64,000 bases of DNA from UBA1930 sp943368475 (GTDB taxonomy: Bacteria; Bacteroidota; Bacteroidia; Chitinophagales; Chitinophagaceae). Location: contig CALRLF020000004.1 in NCBI GenBank assembly GCA_943368475.1, forward strand, positions 62,001-126,000. Reading direction: 5' to 3'. Below the pieces are notes generated by a model that was given only the letters and a program-made list of their open reading frames with translations, had not been told where the DNA came from and ran no database searches. A program made the position numbers and the translations under genes. Shown piece by piece: positions 61,583 through 64,000 of the stretch; within the stretch, counting starts at the first letter, position 1; every line of letters starts with the position of its first letter.

Positions 61583-62896
61583 ATGAAAATTAAAAGCCTG
61601 AATACAGCAGTTATTATTCTTTCTTTTATGGCCTGTAAAAAGGCAGAAATAAGTTTTGGCACTGAGTTTATCGATAACGAATACACCCAAATTGTTAAAG
61701 TAGATTCTTTTGGTGTAACATTATCAACAGTATTAATAGATTCGTTTGCTACATCAGCTAAGGGTACTTGTTTAGTTGGTTCTTACATCGACCCTTATTT
61801 AGGTACGATTACTGCAAAAACATATTTTGATATTGCATTGAGTGCATACTCAGATATTTATCAAAATACAACTTTCGATTCTTTAATAATTATTGGAAAA
61901 GTTAATAAAAATTATTGTGGGGATTCTACTAAACCATTGCGTTTAAATATTGCAAGACTTGCCGAGGATATTGTACCACCCAATGCTGGAAGCAGTTTAT
62001 ATAATACCAGTTCATTTGCAACTTATCCTTCTTTCGTAGGTTCTAAAGAGTTAACAATAAAACCCAATGTAACAGATACTTTTTTTATACGCTTATCCGA
62101 TATTCTAGGAAAAGAACTTATGGGTATGTTGCAACGTAAAAGCGATACTGTAAAAAATACCACATTGTTTACAGACTATCTCAAAGGTTTTTGTATTAGT
62201 AGTTCAACAGCCAATGCTATGATTTTTGGCTTTTCGGATAGCATGAAACTTAGGTTGCATTATAAGCAATCTGGACTCTTTTTAGAAAATAAGTATGTAG
62301 ATTTTACGATAAACAATACTACACACCAGTTTAACAATATTACAATTAATAGAATAGGAACAGCTTTGCAAAGTTTATCTGTTGCAACCCCTGAAATATA
62401 CTCAAATAACACTAGTAATATGGCGTTTACACAACCAACTGCTTGTGTAATGGCTAAACTTAGATTTCCTACAGTAAAAGAAATTTTAAAACTACCCAAT
62501 CTTAAAAAAATATTGAAAGCCCAATTGGTTATAAAACCCATTGAAGGTTCTTATACTTCGATATTTCCTTTGCCTCCAGAAATAAGACTTGCAAGAACAA
62601 CTCACTTAAACTTTATTGGAGAGGATATATCAATTTTATCTAGCGACGGAACAACGAAATCACAAACTGGTGATTTGTATATAGATTATTTAATGGGTCA
62701 AAATACTACTTATACTTACGATGTTACTAGTTATATAAAAGAAGTAATTGCTACTGAAGGGTATACTCAAAATGGTTTACTTGTATTGCCACCTTCTACA
62801 GCTTATGAGACATCTTTTAAAAGACTTGTATTTGGGGATAGATATCGAGGCTCAATGAAAATTGAGTTGCAACTTTATTATATAACCATACAATAA
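61583..62896 (+). CDS. DUF4270-family lipoprotein
   Basis: 437 residues. Lipobox in SFMACKKAE gives Cys18. The family's opening FGTEFIDNEYTQIVKVDSFGVTLSTVLIDSFATSAKGTCLVGSYIDPYLGTITAKTYFDI is complete; later blocks include YTYDVTSYIKEVI and the ending KRLVFGDRYRGSMKIELQLYYI. DUF4270 proteins are surface lipoproteins of unknown role in Bacteroidota, often beside outer-membrane beta-barrel genes; here one begins 6 bp downstream. Confidence 0.9.
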   Translation: MKIKSLNTAVIILSFMACKKAEISFGTEFIDNEYTQIVKVDSFGVTLSTVLIDSFATSAKGTCLVGSYIDPYLGTITAKTYFDIALSAYSDIYQNTTFDSLIIIGKVNKNYCGDSTKPLRLNIARLAEDIVPPNAGSSLYNTSSFATYPSFVGSKELTIKPNVTDTFFIRLSDILGKELMGMLQRKSDTVKNTTLFTDYLKGFCISSSTANAMIFGFSDSMKLRLHYKQSGLFLENKYVDFTINNTTHQFNNITINRIGTALQSLSVATPEIYSNNTSNMAFTQPTACVMAKLRFPTVKEILKLPNLKKILKAQLVIKPIEGSYTSIFPLPPEIRLARTTHLNFIGEDISILSSDGTTKSQTGDLYIDYLMGQNTTYTYDVTSYIKEVIATEGYTQNGLLVLPPSTAYETSFKRLVFGDRYRGSMKIELQLYYITIQ

Positions 62897-62902
62897 ACAA
62901 AT

Positions 62903-64000
62903 ATGAAATATACCACTGTTGTTTTTTTAATATTTATGGCTGGAAAATCATTGTCCCAAAACAATACATCACCTTACTCTATTGTTGGGGTAGGTGATAT
63001 TGAAAAAAGTTCGTTCGACCGAACTACAGGTATGGGATATGCTGGAGTTGCGATGCATGCATCAAAATCTATTTACAATATTAATCCTGCATCTTACAGT
63101 TATTTAGATGATTATTTTTTTCATGTAGAAACTTCTCTTAGGTATAAGGGAATTAGTTATAGTGGAAACCCTGTTACGTCAAGTATAACCAATCAATCAG
63201 CTGATTTAGTTTCAAAAAAATTAGTCGTTGCTATGAAGTTAAAGTCCAACTGGGGTTTTAGTGCTGGCTTATTGCCTTATAGTACTGCTAATTATTCTTT
63301 TAGTGCACTCAAAACAGTGCAAGGAACAGGTTTCTCTACTTCTGCAGCTTATGAAGGTTCGGGAAGTTTAAATCAAGCATATGTAGCAAACGGCATCAAA
63401 CTTGGTAAGAGTTTATCATTAGGCATTCAAGCATCTTATTTATTTGGGCAACAACAGCAGGAAGAAACAATTTCAAGTGATTTAAGTGCTGGCACTTTGT
63501 ACACCAAACGAAATATTTATTTGAGTAGTGGTTTTTTTACAGCTGGAATTCAATACAATAAAAACGTTTCAAAAAAAATAAATATATCTTTTGGTGCTGT
63601 AGCTTCTAACAAAGCCACTTTAAATGCAACGTACGATTTGCTGGTAAAAGATGGAACCAATACGATCGAAGAAAATGAAAACTATAAAAAGAGCTATTTC
63701 AAAATACCTGTAAGTTTTACAACAGGGTTAGCAGTTACTTATAATAATAAATTTACATTAGCAGCCGATTACAATCATCAAGATTGGAACAGCATTAAAT
63801 ACAGTGGTATTAATTATACTCTTGTAAATAGTGATCGACTTTCTGTTGGGTTACAATATTCTAAAAAACAATCAACAGTAAATGGAGCGTTTGAACGAGC
63901 ATTTTTACAAACCGGATTTTTTTACAACAGTTCGTATTTAAAAATCTATGGAGAACAACTTAAAGATTATGGAGTCACTTTTGGTGGTGGTTTGCATGCA
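62903..64000 (+). CDS. Outer-membrane beta-barrel protein, 3' end missing
   Basis: 366 residues to the window edge, still open. Signal peptide at 1-19 (ends SLSQ). NTSPYSIVGVGDIEKSSFDRTTGMGYAGVAMHASKSIYNINPASYSYLDDYFFHVE is the start typical of porin/OmpP1-like barrels of Bacteroidota. Alternating strands with turn Gly/Asn follow. Six bp after the DUF4270 gene, so probably co-transcribed. Confidence 0.82.
   Translation, partial: MKYTTVVFLIFMAGKSLSQNNTSPYSIVGVGDIEKSSFDRTTGMGYAGVAMHASKSIYNINPASYSYLDDYFFHVETSLRYKGISYSGNPVTSSITNQSADLVSKKLVVAMKLKSNWGFSAGLLPYSTANYSFSALKTVQGTGFSTSAAYEGSGSLNQAYVANGIKLGKSLSLGIQASYLFGQQQQEETISSDLSAGTLYTKRNIYLSSGFFTAGIQYNKNVSKKINISFGAVASNKATLNATYDLLVKDGTNTIEENENYKKSYFKIPVSFTTGLAVTYNNKFTLAADYNHQDWNSIKYSGINYTLVNSDRLSVGLQYSKKQSTVNGAFERAFLQTGFFYNSSYLKIYGEQLKDYGVTFGGGLHA

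Noticed and set aside
1..64000. tRNA, rRNA, CRISPR array, IS element or prophage
   Set aside because: No cloverleaf-like or GTTCGAATC-type segment outside coding genes, no regular direct repeat with spacers, and no transposase, integrase or phage structural gene was recognised.

Overview
The window looks like a chromosomal stretch from a member of the Bacteroidota, most likely the family Chitinophagaceae. Evidence: low-GC DNA, several secreted proteins with C-terminal type IX secretion (T9SS) sorting tails, promoters of the Bacteroidota form TTTG/TTG-N17-23-TAnnTTTG, one-component and two-component LytTR regulators, and lineage-typical families (DUF4270, DUF4907, delta-60 propellers). I see no tRNA, rRNA, CRISPR array, transposase, integrase or phage gene. 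Species-level placement is not possible from the sequence alone.

Layout. 1-4.3 kb: the 3' end of a T9SS cargo protein, a small secreted NTF2-like protein, and a 14-unit delta-60 propeller T9SS protein. 4.7-11.9 kb: exported peroxiredoxin, THUMP rRNA methyltransferase, DoxX-like membrane protein, a small Lys-rich exported protein, a TPR histidine kinase with its LuxR-type response regulator, and an AIM24-family protein. 12.0-14.7 kb: paaA, paaB, a four-helix-bundle gene flanked by short inverted repeats, and paaC. 15.0-23.8 kb: a propeller-type LytS-like sensor kinase with its LytTR regulator, a T9SS protein, an unrecognised exported protein and an exported amidohydrolase. 24.0-27.7 kb: paaD, mgtC-like, paaG, paaI, a convergent heme-monooxygenase-like gene with an overlooked 43-residue membrane protein, and paaY. 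Together the paa genes supply most of the phenylacetyl-CoA epoxidase (A, B, C, D), the epoxide isomerase (G), the rescue thioesterase (I) and PaaY. paaE, paaF, paaH, paaJ, paaK and paaZ are not in the window.

27.8-30.8 kb: AMMECR1 protein, small exported protein, methionine aminotransferase, DUF2625 protein. 30.8-36.9 kb: a minus-strand RND efflux operon (adaptor, pump, GNAT acetyltransferase, TolC). 37.0-44.7 kb: pentapeptide-repeat protein, GNAT, methylglyoxal synthase, lysophospholipid acyltransferase, secreted protein, recA, MOSC protein, UvrD/PcrA helicase. 44.9-51.9 kb: a second RND operon led by a TetR repressor, with a promoter embedded in a perfect 17-bp palindrome. 52.0-59.9 kb: DUF502 protein, serC, DUF1015 protein, TPR protein, a protein-glutaminase-like protein, long-chain acyl-CoA synthetase and an orphan LytTR protein with a degenerate receiver. 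59.9-64.0 kb: DUF4907, kelch lipoprotein, DUF4270 lipoprotein and the start of an outer-membrane beta-barrel protein.

The most interesting points are: two intergenic repeat families, one sitting in the adaptor-pump spacer of both RND operons and the other at both junctions where the paa cluster is interrupted; a palindrome upstream of paaA resembling a PaaR-type operator; the inserted four-helix-bundle gene in the paa operon; the protein-glutaminase-like Cys-His-Asp protein without a signal peptide; and the unannotated 43-aa membrane protein.
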